Assembly (NCBI RefSeq): GCF_011516635.5
Contig: NZ_CP096255.1
Coordinates: 2,726,501 to 2,790,500, forward strand
Reading direction: 5' to 3'
Length of the DNA stretch: 64,000 bases
Origin: Bradyrhizobium barranii subsp. apii
GTDB taxonomy: Bacteria > Pseudomonadota > Alphaproteobacteria > Rhizobiales > Xanthobacteraceae
In this document: one piece after another, positions 1 to 9,948 of the stretch
Layout: the number at the start of each line of letters is the position of its first letter
Position numbering within the stretch: the first letter of the stretch is position 1
The notes under the pieces: model-generated
Databases searched by the model: none
The model's input: only the letters and a program-made list of their open reading frames with translations
What the model was told of the DNA's origin: nothing
Made by a program: the position numbers and the translations under genes

Positions 1-132
1 TTCGAGCTGCCGCTTGGTATGCCCGAGCTTATGGAATTCGGGGAGCGCGAAGGCATCAGGGAAGGCATGCCATGGACGGCGGAGCAATGGCGCAAGCTAT
101 TTTGGTTTATGGGCATCGATCCACTGGAATAG
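1..132 (+). CDS. C-terminal end of a CDS that begins before the window
   Basis: The first frame is open from base 1 to a TAG at 130-132 and gives 43 residues ending in KLFWFMGIDPLE. The composition (Glu, Trp and Met rich, no low-complexity run) looks like real protein, and a start is not needed because the gene enters from the left. I do not recognise the family. The short tail has no motif from which a function could be inferred. Confidence 0.45.
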   Translation, partial: FELPLGMPELMEFGEREGIREGMPWTAEQWRKLFWFMGIDPLE

Positions 133-138
133 GCGAGC

Positions 139-456
139 GTGCGAGTTTTTGAGCTTACTGCCGGAGCAGCGGCACAAGCAAAATTTATGGACACTACCTT
201 TGGCTCGGTTTGGCATGATTACGGGTGCAGCGATGATCGTCAGAACGTCATTGAGACTTGTCAAAGGATCGGCTTGAACGGATCAGAGGCAACAAGGCTC
301 TTCGCAGGGCGGGCCGAAGAAGCATGCATCGCAATGGATAAGACCGACGTGTGGCGGGCGGTGCTAGCTTTGGCTGAACGATACCAACCACCGGCCGAAT
401 GCCGGGCAACAGGGTTGTTTCGATCGTTCAAAATGCATTGCGGGCCTTTTGAGTAA
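139..456 (+). CDS. Possible small hypothetical protein (105 aa)
   Basis: A GTG-started frame begins seven bases after the preceding stop and stays open for 105 codons. The residues after about position 35 look alpha-helical and protein-like (DRQNVIETC, AVLALAERY). No motif is recognised and no clear ribosome binding site is visible. It could be a real partner of the upstream partial gene or a chance frame in GC-rich DNA. I lean only weakly to real. The stretch from 457 to 601 holds nothing I can identify. Confidence 0.3.
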   Translation: MRVFELTAGAAAQAKFMDTTFGSVWHDYGCSDDRQNVIETCQRIGLNGSEATRLFAGRAEEACIAMDKTDVWRAVLALAERYQPPAECRATGLFRSFKMHCGPFE

Positions 457-601
457 GAGGCATCCCCCAGCCAATCCCACTAGCAACTGCTGTCTGCTCT
501 TGGCGGCCTTGAACTGAAGCCGGCTCGAAGGCGAAGCGGACAGAGGTTTCGCGCAAATGTGATAGCCGCGATTTGACCCTTAGTTGGCGAGGCAATTCCG
601 C

Positions 602-1768
602 TTAATCTTCAGGCGGCCACGGTTCCGGCAGTTCAAGGATGTCGGCGAGCCGCGTCCCTTCTACGGGTGCGAACTCGCCTTCCTCGTTCAACTTCCAGCC
701 CGGAAGTGGGAGTACTTCGTCCGGTAACGGGTGCGCCGCCCAAGGGTGTCGCATGATGAGTGGCTGCCATCGATCCTCTCGCAAGTCCCAGAGGTGCGGG
801 CGCGGCAGAAGAATGGCGGCGCTCACGTTCGGATGGCGAGGACTGTCGGGACGGCCCCAGTAGCCGTTGTTGCGTCTCTTGTCTTCCGTCTCAATGGCTC
901 CATCAGCAAAGGTACGGAACTCAGTGTAAACCGTGCCGTGAACGGCTTCGATAAAGTTGTCGGCGTTAGAGTCCCCTCCTGCTAGCTCGCCCTTGCAGTC
1001 GACGACAACGACGACATAGGGGTGAGCAAAGTCTCCGTATCGACTTCCTTTCTTTTTAAGCGCTGCGCGGATTTCCTCCTCCGCCTGCACCTGACGAGCG
1101 TCACCCATCGCGCTCCCGATCGAACGCTTGACGGGGATGTCCTTTTTAAAACCACCGACCAAGGTGAGTTCGATCTGCCAGTCGTCAGCCACGAACGTCT
1201 TGGCAGGCATGATTTCTGGGTCTTCCTGGGCGTTCTCGGCCGACCACTTCTCGATCTCTGCACATAGATTGTTCAGGTTCGGACTGCTGGCTCCGCGAGC
1301 AATCGCATCATAGCTCAATCTGAACCCGGCGGGCAGCTTGACTTTGTCGATCGCGTTGTAGATCGCCGCTTCGCGATTACTCATTCCAACAGCTTCGAGC
1401 GTTGGGCCGAACGTCGTGACCTCAACATAGGCGACGGGAGCGCCGTCTTGGGTTTTCACCAAAAAATCCGGCTTGCGGGTCGGATGCGGGCAGTCGGGGT
1501 GAATTTCGATCTGATAACCAAGCTTCGACAACGCGGCGTGGAGCGTCAATTCAGCGAGCGCAGCTTGATAGTGGGCGCTGTCGCTATCCTTCATTCGGGC
1601 GACCATCTCGGCCTGCTCTGCTTCCGGTAGCCCCGCGATCCAGCCGTTGACCAACTGGCGGTAGGTTTCCATCGAATGCCAAGCGCACGAATCGTAAAAC
1701 GCGAAGTCGGCTTCGCCCTGCTTTTTCGGTTCCTGCCGTGTTCGCTCCTTGTCTTCGAACAGCTTCAT
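602..1768 (-). CDS. Hypothetical protein with a PD-(D/E)XK-like nuclease core
   Basis: This 388-residue protein is read from the ATG at 1768; an in-frame TTG at 1786 is an alternative start. Residues about 70-120 have the order expected of a restriction-endonuclease-like fold: an acidic helix (AELTLHAAL, E73), a strand with KPDFLV (D101), and a strand with AYVEVTT (E116). The usual lysine of ExK is replaced by threonine, so either activity is altered or the lysine comes from elsewhere. Residues 220-250 have a VVVVVDCKG strand. No transmembrane segment is seen. It is divergent from the next gene and lies beside a helicase-nuclease pair, which suits a DNA-processing or defence role; that role is inference. 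The fold assignment rests on motif order only. Confidence 0.65.
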   Translation of the reverse strand: MKLFEDKERTRQEPKKQGEADFAFYDSCAWHSMETYRQLVNGWIAGLPEAEQAEMVARMKDSDSAHYQAALAELTLHAALSKLGYQIEIHPDCPHPTRKPDFLVKTQDGAPVAYVEVTTFGPTLEAVGMSNREAAIYNAIDKVKLPAGFRLSYDAIARGASSPNLNNLCAEIEKWSAENAQEDPEIMPAKTFVADDWQIELTLVGGFKKDIPVKRSIGSAMGDARQVQAEEEIRAALKKKGSRYGDFAHPYVVVVVDCKGELAGGDSNADNFIEAVHGTVYTEFRTFADGAIETEDKRRNNGYWGRPDSPRHPNVSAAILLPRPHLWDLREDRWQPLIMRHPWAAHPLPDEVLPLPGWKLNEEGEFAPVEGTRLADILELPEPWPPED

Positions 1769-2288
1769 GATCAGACCGTTTTCCAAGCTGGGCGTTCATC
1801 ATATTAAGATGCCGAATAGCCAAAAGCAGTGGGAAGAAAGCACTTGCGCCAGACGTCTTCGTGCGTCTTTGGCAGTACGGACAGATGCCTCCACAACTCG
1901 AAAACGTCTCGCAAAGTGCTTTGCTGTTTCGTCCGGATGAAACCGGACGGCAGTGCTGCAGGCAATCTTCATGAAAACCGGGCTATCCGGTCTCGATAAA
2001 CCGCCGCAACCCGGCTGTATCGTAAGGAATAAGGACGCCGGGGCAAGGAGCGCTGCCACCCCAGAGACCTACAGCAAGGTCGCGGACCAGTGTTCTCTCT
2101 CGGAGTCCGACCCCGGACGACCAAAGATCACGGGACAATTCACGCTCATTCTTGAAAAGACGGGCGAACGGCTCTAGATTCGACTCGCGCCGCCTTCGTC
2201 GGCTAGGCCGCTGCCCTGGCAAAGGACTCTTGGTCCAACGACTACTCCATCACCCAGCTCTCGCGACCGATTCCCCATCATTCGGCCG
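1769..2288. other. Divergent intergenic region, 520 bp
   Basis: This stretch separates two divergently transcribed genes, so promoters for both should lie here. The frames in it are short and mutually overlapping with no recognisable protein. I see no clear hairpin, repeat or operator. Confidence 0.4.
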
Positions 2289-3443
2289 ATGAGACGAGCA
2301 GCGCGTCTTGACCCGGCCGAGATGAAGGACGCTCGCATGTTCTCGACGCTCGAAGGGGCGAAGAAATTCGCTAAGAATCTCAAATCATTATTCGACGACA
2401 GCGGGATCATTTTTCCGCTTAATCGCTGCCAGAAAGCCGCTGCGATCGCAGGCGGCTTTCGAGATTGGCACGACCTCAGCAGATCATTGGCAGGGTCGGA
2501 TCGACCTGTCGATCCTGGCGCATTTCGCCGCAGGCTGATCGCGTTTTTGCCCCAGCCGTGCTGGATACCCGCATTGTTTTGGTTGGATGAGGGGAAATTG
2601 GAGACAACGGGCGGCGACGGACTCTCGCACAACTACTACCGTGCCGTCGTGCCCTACGTCCTTTCGTCCTCTGTCATTCACCGAAGCAGGTCCGCTCTGC
2701 TTCGGCCTGGCTCCGGTCCGGGACAGCGGTTGCGGGAATCAATGGTCGTCTCTCTCCTACTCGGAGGAAAAGGCAGCAAGAAATTGATCCCGCAGCTCGA
2801 GCCAGACACCTTGGCGTTCGTCGTTTCCGGCGACACGGCAAGTCTTTTCGGCGTCGATGCAGAACATCCTCGATTCGAGAAGGATTTCGCCGCTCTCGTG
2901 GCGGCCGGCATATTCGAATGCGAAGATGGCATCCTGCGGGTCCTGCCTGCGGACAAGGACGAGGTCGCTGCGCACGCGGCGAGAGGGTTCACCGACCGCG
3001 CACAGTATTTTGCTGGCGTCGGAGGCGACGAGGCGATCGAAGCGCTCGCCGTGGCGCTCTCCGCAGCCGGAGTCGAGCAGGCTACGCATGTAGCGGAAGC
3101 CATCGTCGGCGAAGTTTCGGAGACACACGTCATCCCGTCGGCGCCAATTCTCGAACTATTGTCCAAGCTCGCAGAAGATGGACAACTGGTTGCCGTTGCC
3201 CGGGCTTGGCGCGTGTTTGCTATGATCCATCCAAAGAGCGCCAAGTTAGTGCACGACTCGGTGCCCGCGAAGATCTTGTCGCTCTATCTTGCCCGAAACC
3301 GTGGGATCGATGTCGATAGGACGGTCGGGTGGATGTCGACGAAATCAGAATGGGCAGAAGCGGTGAAGGCCGCCTTGAACGATCCTGCGCGCTTCAAAAA
3401 GACCGTCGACGAGATGGCTGACGCGATAGCGGTGACGGGTTAG
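2289..3443 (+). CDS. Hypothetical protein (384 aa), function unknown
   Basis: The open frame runs from an ATG at 2289. In-frame ATGs at 2322 and 2337 (before FSTLEGAKKFAKNLK) are also plausible starts, and no strong ribosome binding site decides between them. Residues about 25-60 contain a helical segment followed by CQKAAAIAGGFRDWHDL, a pattern also seen at the N-termini of some uncharacterised bacterial accessory proteins. The C-terminal half is Ala-rich and helical. No catalytic motif, signal peptide or membrane segment is visible. It ends 84 bases before the AddB-like gene on the same strand and may belong to that transcription unit. The family is not recognised. Confidence 0.7.
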   Translation: MRRAARLDPAEMKDARMFSTLEGAKKFAKNLKSLFDDSGIIFPLNRCQKAAAIAGGFRDWHDLSRSLAGSDRPVDPGAFRRRLIAFLPQPCWIPALFWLDEGKLETTGGDGLSHNYYRAVVPYVLSSSVIHRSRSALLRPGSGPGQRLRESMVVSLLLGGKGSKKLIPQLEPDTLAFVVSGDTASLFGVDAEHPRFEKDFAALVAAGIFECEDGILRVLPADKDEVAAHAARGFTDRAQYFAGVGGDEAIEALAVALSAAGVEQATHVAEAIVGEVSETHVIPSAPILELLSKLAEDGQLVAVARAWRVFAMIHPKSAKLVHDSVPAKILSLYLARNRGIDVDRTVGWMSTKSEWAEAVKAALNDPARFKKTVDEMADAIAVTG

Positions 3444-3527
3444 ACGGCGGGAATGCGTCGCCTTTAAGATTCGCGATTCCGGCAGCGATCGGGTATCGCT
3501 GCCTTCAGTCCGGCGATAGGGCGCGAT

Positions 3528-6134
3528 ATGCTAATTCATACTGTAGTCGTCGATGGGCCTTTAGCGCTGCGAATGCGGCGCCTCGATGCGGCTCGAGAAG
3601 GGGCCACTGGTCGGCAGGTCATGACGCTGCCGCTTCTCGCCGCGCGCCTTGCCGGCGGCTTTGTGTCACCAGCCTCGCAAGAGGTCTTGTATCTGGCAAT
3701 AAGGCAGGCGCTCGAGGCGGGCGGATACGAGGACATTGGCAAGGTTTCCGAACTGCCGGGGATGCCCGCGGCTGCGCCGCTCCGAGACTGGTGGAACATG
3801 GATGCGCCGGCTTCTTTTCCCGATAATGCCCGGCTAAGGGACTTTGTGTTGCTCGAACGCCGCGTCCGAGACGAACTGCCGTCTGGAATGCTTACGCCTC
3901 CCGATTTGGTCAAAGCTGCTCTGGCGCGAATTCGTTTCGCTCCAAAAGTACTCGGCGCCGTCACTATTCAAGACGTCCCCAACATCCAGGCCGTTTGGCA
4001 TCCACTCGTCCAGGCGCTCTGCGATGTCGTGCCAGTACGATGGATTGCATCGAAGCACAGTCGTCGCGACTGGTTCTCTGGGGACGCCCAAACGCGCCCA
4101 TCGGGCACAGCATTGCTTGGCTCCGCAGATCTCTGTGCCGATCCGCGTAACGAAGTGCGGGAATCACTGCGCTGGGCGCGCGCGCTTGTGGCGGACGGAA
4201 AAGCCGCTCCCCACGAGGTCGCCATTTCGGCCGCCTCGCCTTCGGCTTGGGACGATGCGTTTCTGGTTCTATCGCGCGAAGCAGGGATGCCCGTGCATTT
4301 CACGCACGGCATTCCGGCGCTAGCGACCCGTGAAGGGCAGGCCTGCGCTGCACTCGCGGACATCCTGCTACGCGGGCTGTCTCAGGAACGTGTTAGGCTC
4401 CTATTTGCCAGGCTGCCGCGCAGCCCAGCCAAAGAAAATCTGCCCAGCGACTGGGCCAAAGGCTTGCGGCGAAGCGCGGCGCTGACCAGTCCGACGCTTT
4501 GGCGGCATGCTTTGGAGCAGACTCGAGACGAGCGGGCGAATGGTGACCTTGCGGAACGGGCATTGTTGCCGATTCTCGAAGACTTGGCCGGCGGGATTGC
4601 GTCGGCAGAAGGAGTAGGGCGGCGTCTTTTGATGGGGCCGGCGCTGAGCCTGTGGCGGGATGCTTTGCGCATGGCCCCCCCACAGGCAATTGAGCTCTCC
4701 TTGCAGGCTCTGCGCGTTGCCGACGGACGCGACCCGGGAAATTCTATCGCGTGGGGATCTGCCCGTCATGTGGCGGCGGCGCCGCGCGCATATGTTCGCC
4801 TCATCGGGCTCGATGCGAACGCATGGCCGAGACGGTCGAGCGAGAGCCCATTGCTGCCGCAGCACCTGATAGGGCAATTGCAACTTCCGTCCGCTGAAGC
4901 AGCCGAAAGTGACCAGACGATGCATGACATCATCGTCGGCCAATCGGCCAACTACACGCTGTCACGCGCCTACAGGAGTGCGACTGGATCGCTGCAAGCA
5001 GCCAGCACGTTGTGGCCGAAAAAAGAAGAGCGCGTGGTCGGGCGGAGCGCGATACCCTCTCACGCCTTCAGCGAAAGCGATCGTCTCTACGCCCGGCCCG
5101 TCGACGCGGGCAAAGACCCCCAAGTGCGGGCAAGTCGTGCCTGTTGGCGCGCGTGGTGGGATGGTGAGCAACACACCGCTCATGACGGGAAGGTTCGTGC
5201 CGACCACCCGCTGGTTGTCGATGCCCTTGTGGAAGTTCAATCCACGACCTCTCTCCATCGTCTTCTATGCGATCCGTTGGGATTCGTCTGGGAATATGCC
5301 CTTCACTGGCGCGAGCCGAATCTAGACTCTCAACCCCTCGCGCTCGATCACCGAGCGTTCGGCGAACTCGTTCACGCTCTCATCGGGGGCGTGTTGCGCA
5401 ATGGCGCACCCAAAAATATCGATGAGATTAGCCTTGCACTCGATCGAGAGGTAGCCCGCCTCAACGAAAGTTGGCCGATCACCAGAGCCGTTCCACCCGG
5501 CCTTCTCTGGCGTCATACACTGGAGATGGCACGCGAACGAGCACTGCGAGGTCTCGGAGATGCACTAGGCGAACCGCGCGGTAGGAGCTGGACAGAGCTT
5601 TCCTTTGGCGAGCCTAGTGACGGACCTCATCCGTGGACCACGCTCTCGCCGGTCCCCATCGGAAAGACCGGAGTTGTCTTCCGTGGACGGATTGATCGCC
5701 TTGACGAAGACGCGGCACGCGGCGCGGCAGTCGTCACGGATTACAAAGTCGGCATGGCGCCCGAGCGGAAGAAGCCAGTCGTGTTTGATCGCGGCGCCGA
5801 ACTCCAGCGGGTCTTCTACGGCCTCGCCGTACGATTCCTCCTTTCTGATGTTCGGAGCGTCAGCTCACAGCTAACGTATCTAAAGCACGACCCCGCGCGG
5901 ACGTTAAGCCTTGCCAATGAGGAGCTTGAGAAGGCCATTGATCTTGCGGCCGCATTCACGGCGGCCGGCGTTCACCTGCAACGAAATGGGCAGATTGCGC
6001 CGGGGCCAGCGCCTGTATTCTTCGATCCGCTTGCTGTCGCCCTACCTGCGGACCTCGATTCTTACCGTCGCGTAAAGCGTCGTTTATTTGCTCAGGCGAA
6101 CAGTGCACTAGACAAACTTTGGAGTAGCCCGTGA
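3528..6134 (+). CDS. AddB-like PD-(D/E)XK nuclease
   Basis: The protein has 868 residues. Its C-terminal third carries the RecB/AddB-type nuclease signature in order: FGELVHALI near residue 610, GRIDRLDED near 720, VVTDYKVG with the DYK near 738, and QRVFYG (Q760, Y764). The N-terminal two thirds resemble an inactivated SF1 helicase scaffold: the start reads VVVDGPLALRMRR where a Walker A would be expected, without GKT. I see no set of four cysteines for an Fe-S staple. The stop overlaps the start of the next gene (GTGA at 6131-6134), so the two are almost certainly co-translated. By analogy with AddAB this is the partner nuclease of a break-processing complex. Whether it serves repair or defence cannot be read from the sequence. 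Confidence 0.85.
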   Translation: MLIHTVVVDGPLALRMRRLDAAREGATGRQVMTLPLLAARLAGGFVSPASQEVLYLAIRQALEAGGYEDIGKVSELPGMPAAAPLRDWWNMDAPASFPDNARLRDFVLLERRVRDELPSGMLTPPDLVKAALARIRFAPKVLGAVTIQDVPNIQAVWHPLVQALCDVVPVRWIASKHSRRDWFSGDAQTRPSGTALLGSADLCADPRNEVRESLRWARALVADGKAAPHEVAISAASPSAWDDAFLVLSREAGMPVHFTHGIPALATREGQACAALADILLRGLSQERVRLLFARLPRSPAKENLPSDWAKGLRRSAALTSPTLWRHALEQTRDERANGDLAERALLPILEDLAGGIASAEGVGRRLLMGPALSLWRDALRMAPPQAIELSLQALRVADGRDPGNSIAWGSARHVAAAPRAYVRLIGLDANAWPRRSSESPLLPQHLIGQLQLPSAEAAESDQTMHDIIVGQSANYTLSRAYRSATGSLQAASTLWPKKEERVVGRSAIPSHAFSESDRLYARPVDAGKDPQVRASRACWRAWWDGEQHTAHDGKVRADHPLVVDALVEVQSTTSLHRLLCDPLGFVWEYALHWREPNLDSQPLALDHRAFGELVHALIGGVLRNGAPKNIDEISLALDREVARLNESWPITRAVPPGLLWRHTLEMARERALRGLGDALGEPRGRSWTELSFGEPSDGPHPWTTLSPVPIGKTGVVFRGRIDRLDEDAARGAAVVTDYKVGMAPERKKPVVFDRGAELQRVFYGLAVRFLLSDVRSVSSQLTYLKHDPARTLSLANEELEKAIDLAAAFTAAGVHLQRNGQIAPGPAPVFFDPLAVALPADLDSYRRVKRRLFAQANSALDKLWSSP

Positions 6135-9100
6135 GCGTGCCTGACCTGGATGCCCGCCGACGCGCGCTCACTGATTGTGAGACTAACATGCTGGTCGAAG
6201 CTGCGGCTGGCACTGGCAAAACGTCGTTGATGGCCGCGCGCGTCGCGATGATGATAGCAAGTGGGATCGATCCTTCCAGGATCGCAGCGATTACCTTTAC
6301 CGAACCTGCAGCGAGCGAGCTCGAGGCGCGGATACGCTGGACCGTTGAGGAGCTTCGCCACGGACGGCTGCCGCCGGCACTCGCTGGGATTCTCTCGCTG
6401 CCATTAGGTCCAGCAGAGCGCACGCATCTGGACGAGGCGGCGCCACGCGTCGGAGAAATCACTGCCACTACGATCCACGGCTTTTGCCAAGGCATTATTC
6501 GTGCGCACCGGATCGACGCTGGCCTTGATCCTGGTTCACGCGTCGTTGACGAAACCGTTGCCGATGCCCTTTTTGATGAAGTGCTTGCGAACTGGCTGAA
6601 GGAGGTGCTGACCGGGAACGACGAACAGGACGGTCCGATTTCTGTTCTTGCAAAGGACGACCCTCTGGGGGTGGTCAAGCGTGTGCGCGAGATTGCCATC
6701 CTCCGGCGAGACTATCGCAGCGCGACCGTGCCCGCGCCGGATTTCTCGACTCGTCCGGACCGGACCTTCGCAGACGCCGTCACTGCGTTTTCCCGCTGGC
6801 ATGCCGCCGGACCAGGAGAGACGTGGACTGCGGGCCTCATCGCTGATCTTGAGCGTCTGTCTGCGTTCTTCGCGGGCGATCACGCGAGTGCTGGCTTTTC
6901 CGCGTTGTGGCGGCTGACCCAGCCGCCCCGTATCAGCATGATGCGGCAGAGAAGTATCGACTTGCTGCCCTATGACAGGATGCGCGCTTGGAAGCAGAGT
7001 CTTGGCGAGGCGGATGGACGGCGTCGCGCAGATGAAGCGGTCGAACACTTCGAGACGGTTCGCGAAGCCTATCGAGCGATGATTGGCTGCATTGCCCAAA
7101 GCCTAGCGCATAAACTCGCTGCGCACCTGAACGGGGTAATCGAGGCTTACGATCTGCGTAAACGCCAGGCGGCCGTCCTCGACTTCGATGACTTGCTTCG
7201 GCAAGCGCGAGCGCTTGTTTGCGAGAATCCCGACATTCGCGCCTGGCTTGGTAGCCGGTATCCCTACCTTCTCGTCGATGAATTCCAGGATACGGACCCC
7301 GTGCAGGCGGAGATCGTATTCTGCATAGCCGCGCAATCGCAGCCCTCGACTTGGAGCAGTGCAGTCTTGCGCCCCGGGGCGCTGTTCCTGGTGGGAGATC
7401 CCAAACAGGCGATCTATCGCTTTCGCGGCGCTGACGTAGAGTCTTACGCGCTCGCGAAGTCTACGATTGCGGAATCCCAAAACGGCTGCCTGCTTGCTAT
7501 TATCGCGAACTTTAGATCCCGACCCGAGGTCATCGCGCACGTCAACCACGTGTTTCAGGACGTCCTTGCAAAGGCGGGACAACCGGGCTTCGTACCGCTC
7601 GCTCCGACGCTTACGCTGCCGCCGCTGCCGTTCAGTGCAGCAGCGAAGCTCACAATCGACGTTCCGCGTGACGCGAGCGCCGAGGACCAGCGCGAAGCGG
7701 AAGCGGCAGCCGTTGCCAAGCTGTGCGCGCGCCTGATTGGCGCCTTGAAAATCCACGGTCCTGACGGAACGGAACGATACTTGCGCGCAGGCGATATAGC
7801 GCTGCTTGCTCCGACGCACACCGATCTTTGGCGTTACGAACGCGCCCTAGAGGCGCAACGCATCGCGGTCGCCTCCCAGGCAGGCCACGCGCTGTTTCGG
7901 CGCCAAGAGCTTCAGGACATCCTCGTCCTGGTCCGTGCGCTGGCCGACCCGCTCGATACTCTGGCTTTTGGCGCGCTCATGCGAGGTCCCGTCGTCGGAC
8001 TCACCGACGAAGACCTTCTTGATATTACGGCGGCACTCTCGCCCGACCAAGATGGGCGCCGGCGCTTCCAGTTGCGGACCTCAGCGGACGAGGTAATCAA
8101 CCCCCTCGCAAAGGATGTTCTGTTAAAGCTCCAGGCGCTGCATCGACTTGCCGCCGAACTCACGCCGATGCAGCTCGTCGCCTTCGCAATCGAGCGCCTG
8201 AACCTGAGAGTGATCATGGCAGCTCGGCACAGCCAGCGCAACGCGCGCGCGCGCGCCAACCTTGACGCCATCGTCGAACTCGCCAGACCCTACAATGTTG
8301 CCGGGCTGCGTGCGTTCGCGCTCGATCTCCAGCGCGGATGGCAGAGCAAGCGCCGGCATCCGGAAGGGAGGGGCGACGCGTCCGAAGACTCGGTGGAGAT
8401 CGTCACCATGCATAGCGCCAAGGGTCTCGAATGGCCTGTGGTCATCACCGTGAATTCGTCGACCCAGTTCAAACCTCAAGATCAGTTCGTCTACAGGCAG
8501 TCAGACAATACGATTCACTGGATCGTTGGAGGTATCGAGCCGCCGGCACTTGTCGCTGCCCGTGAGGAGGAGGAGTTTCGCGAGGCGCGGCAGCGCGAGC
8601 GGCTTTGGTACGTCGCAACGACGCGTGCCCGAGACCTCTTGGTGATTCCTGATCTGCCTGGCGCTCCCTCACGGTCCTGGTCACGGGTGATGGATCTGGG
8701 GCAAAAGCGACTTTCCGAGATCCGAGCTGACGTGCTGCCCGAGCCAATCGTAACCGCTCCGCAGCCCTTCGCAAACGATCAGACGGTGGCGGTCTTTGCT
8801 GCCGAAGGCGAGCGACTGGCCGCCGCTTCGCCGCCGATCGCATGGGACCGTCCGAGCGACCGCGATGCTGATCGGAGCGCCGACCTTGTTGATGCGTTCG
8901 TAGTTGATGCGGGGGCCGTTGTGACGGCACGGATTGTAGGAGCGGGCGCCCTCCGGGGCACGATCCTGCACAAGCTCATGGAAGAGCTTCTCACCGGCGA
9001 ACTTGAGCACTTTCGTGAAGAGGCCATCCATCGCGCGACCGAATTGCTTGCTCAACTGCAATCCGATGACCCGACGGATGCTGCAAAGCCCGACGCGGTC

Positions 9101-9412
9101 GAGATGGCCGAAACGGCGCTGCGCACATTAGCCCTGCCGGAGCTCGCGCCCTTCCTAGCGAAACTGGTGCCAGAAGTTCCGCTCTGGGCGGCAAATCCGC
9201 CGTGTTTTCTTGCGGGGCGTGCGGATGCTGCCGCAATTGAGGGAGAGCGCATCGCACTCGTTGTCGACTGGAAGTCTGACGTGAATCCTGCGGCGACGAC
9301 ACACAGTGCGCATGTGGCGCAACTGCGCGACTATCTGCGCGTCACGGGTGCCGAGCGGGGCGCTATCGTCTATATGTCGGCCGCGCAAGTGTCTTGGGTC
9401 GAACGGCCGTAA
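6131..9412 (+). CDS. UvrD/AddA-like superfamily 1 helicase with C-terminal nuclease domain
   Basis: The protein has 1093 residues and a GTG start overlapping the upstream stop. Helicase motifs appear in order: Walker A AAAGTGKT at 24-31, ITFTEPAA as motif Ia, VDEFQDTD near 382, GDPKQAIYRFRG near 422, VTMHSAKGLEWP near 757 and YVATTRAR near 826. The C-terminus has a RecB-like nuclease core: GRADAA, then VVDWKSD near 1044, then QLRDYL. This is the architecture of AddA/RecB-type helicase-nucleases, which unwind and resect double-strand ends in an ATP-dependent way. With the preceding AddB-like protein it should form a heterodimeric helicase-nuclease. The divergent partner and the accessory-region setting suggest a mobile or defence version rather than the housekeeping addAB; that is inference. 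Confidence 0.9.
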   Translation: MSVPDLDARRRALTDCETNMLVEAAAGTGKTSLMAARVAMMIASGIDPSRIAAITFTEPAASELEARIRWTVEELRHGRLPPALAGILSLPLGPAERTHLDEAAPRVGEITATTIHGFCQGIIRAHRIDAGLDPGSRVVDETVADALFDEVLANWLKEVLTGNDEQDGPISVLAKDDPLGVVKRVREIAILRRDYRSATVPAPDFSTRPDRTFADAVTAFSRWHAAGPGETWTAGLIADLERLSAFFAGDHASAGFSALWRLTQPPRISMMRQRSIDLLPYDRMRAWKQSLGEADGRRRADEAVEHFETVREAYRAMIGCIAQSLAHKLAAHLNGVIEAYDLRKRQAAVLDFDDLLRQARALVCENPDIRAWLGSRYPYLLVDEFQDTDPVQAEIVFCIAAQSQPSTWSSAVLRPGALFLVGDPKQAIYRFRGADVESYALAKSTIAESQNGCLLAIIANFRSRPEVIAHVNHVFQDVLAKAGQPGFVPLAPTLTLPPLPFSAAAKLTIDVPRDASAEDQREAEAAAVAKLCARLIGALKIHGPDGTERYLRAGDIALLAPTHTDLWRYERALEAQRIAVASQAGHALFRRQELQDILVLVRALADPLDTLAFGALMRGPVVGLTDEDLLDITAALSPDQDGRRRFQLRTSADEVINPLAKDVLLKLQALHRLAAELTPMQLVAFAIERLNLRVIMAARHSQRNARARANLDAIVELARPYNVAGLRAFALDLQRGWQSKRRHPEGRGDASEDSVEIVTMHSAKGLEWPVVITVNSSTQFKPQDQFVYRQSDNTIHWIVGGIEPPALVAAREEEEFREARQRERLWYVATTRARDLLVIPDLPGAPSRSWSRVMDLGQKRLSEIRADVLPEPIVTAPQPFANDQTVAVFAAEGERLAAASPPIAWDRPSDRDADRSADLVDAFVVDAGAVVTARIVGAGALRGTILHKLMEELLTGELEHFREEAIHRATELLAQLQSDDPTDAAKPDAVEMAETALRTLALPELAPFLAKLVPEVPLWAANPPCFLAGRADAAAIEGERIALVVDWKSDVNPAATTHSAHVAQLRDYLRVTGAERGAIVYMSAAQVSWVERP

Positions 9413-9418
9413 CCCGCC

Positions 9419-9781
9419 TTACCAGGGTGAGTTGAGGATTGGCGTTGGCGAGCATACCGAGACCCGGCACGATCCACGGCCCATCGCGACGTAGAGATTG
9501 CGTGCGTTGAGAGCGCCGGCATTGAGAACGACCGAGATGTCTGCTTCAAGACCTTTCAGTATCAGGGTGCTTCCGACGGAACGCTTGGCGAGCGGCCGGC
9601 CGATGAGCCGCGAATATTCTCGGATCGTCACCGTCGCCTCTCGAAACGATGGTCCCTCCGGTGAGGCTGCAAGTGGCAGAGCGCGCTGTGCTGCTGCCAG
9701 AACTGCAGGACGGTGTCCGTCGAATATGCGTCGACGAATGTTGGCGAACACCGCCGCCCTATCAAAAATCTCAACTGCTGC
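9419..9781 (-). pseudogene. C-terminal remnant of a UvrD-like helicase
   Basis: The frame is open from an in-frame stop at 9782-9784 down to 9419 and ends in a recognisable SF1 C-terminal segment: STLILKGLEADISVVLN followed by NLYVAMGRGS, equivalent to motifs V and VI (LKGLE and YVAMTRGS in related helicases). Everything upstream, including Walker A and B, is missing, so this is a fragment of about 120 residues. It converges on the helicase gene ending at 9412 with a seven-base gap. It is a different lineage from both the intact helicase and the truncated one near 14-15 kb. Bases 9782-9948 hold no recognisable gene. Confidence 0.6.
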
Positions 9782-9948
9782 TCATGCCTCCTTCCATCGC
9801 TGCCTAAAGTGCGTCGTCTCCGACACGCTGATTGCCCGTTTGCTTGCGCGGGCTGTCGCGCATGTGAGAAGGCAATCTCCGCGATCGGCGCAGTTGAACG
9901 TTATTCGAACGGGGGCGCTCCACGCGAGGCGGACCAGCGCAAGCGGAC

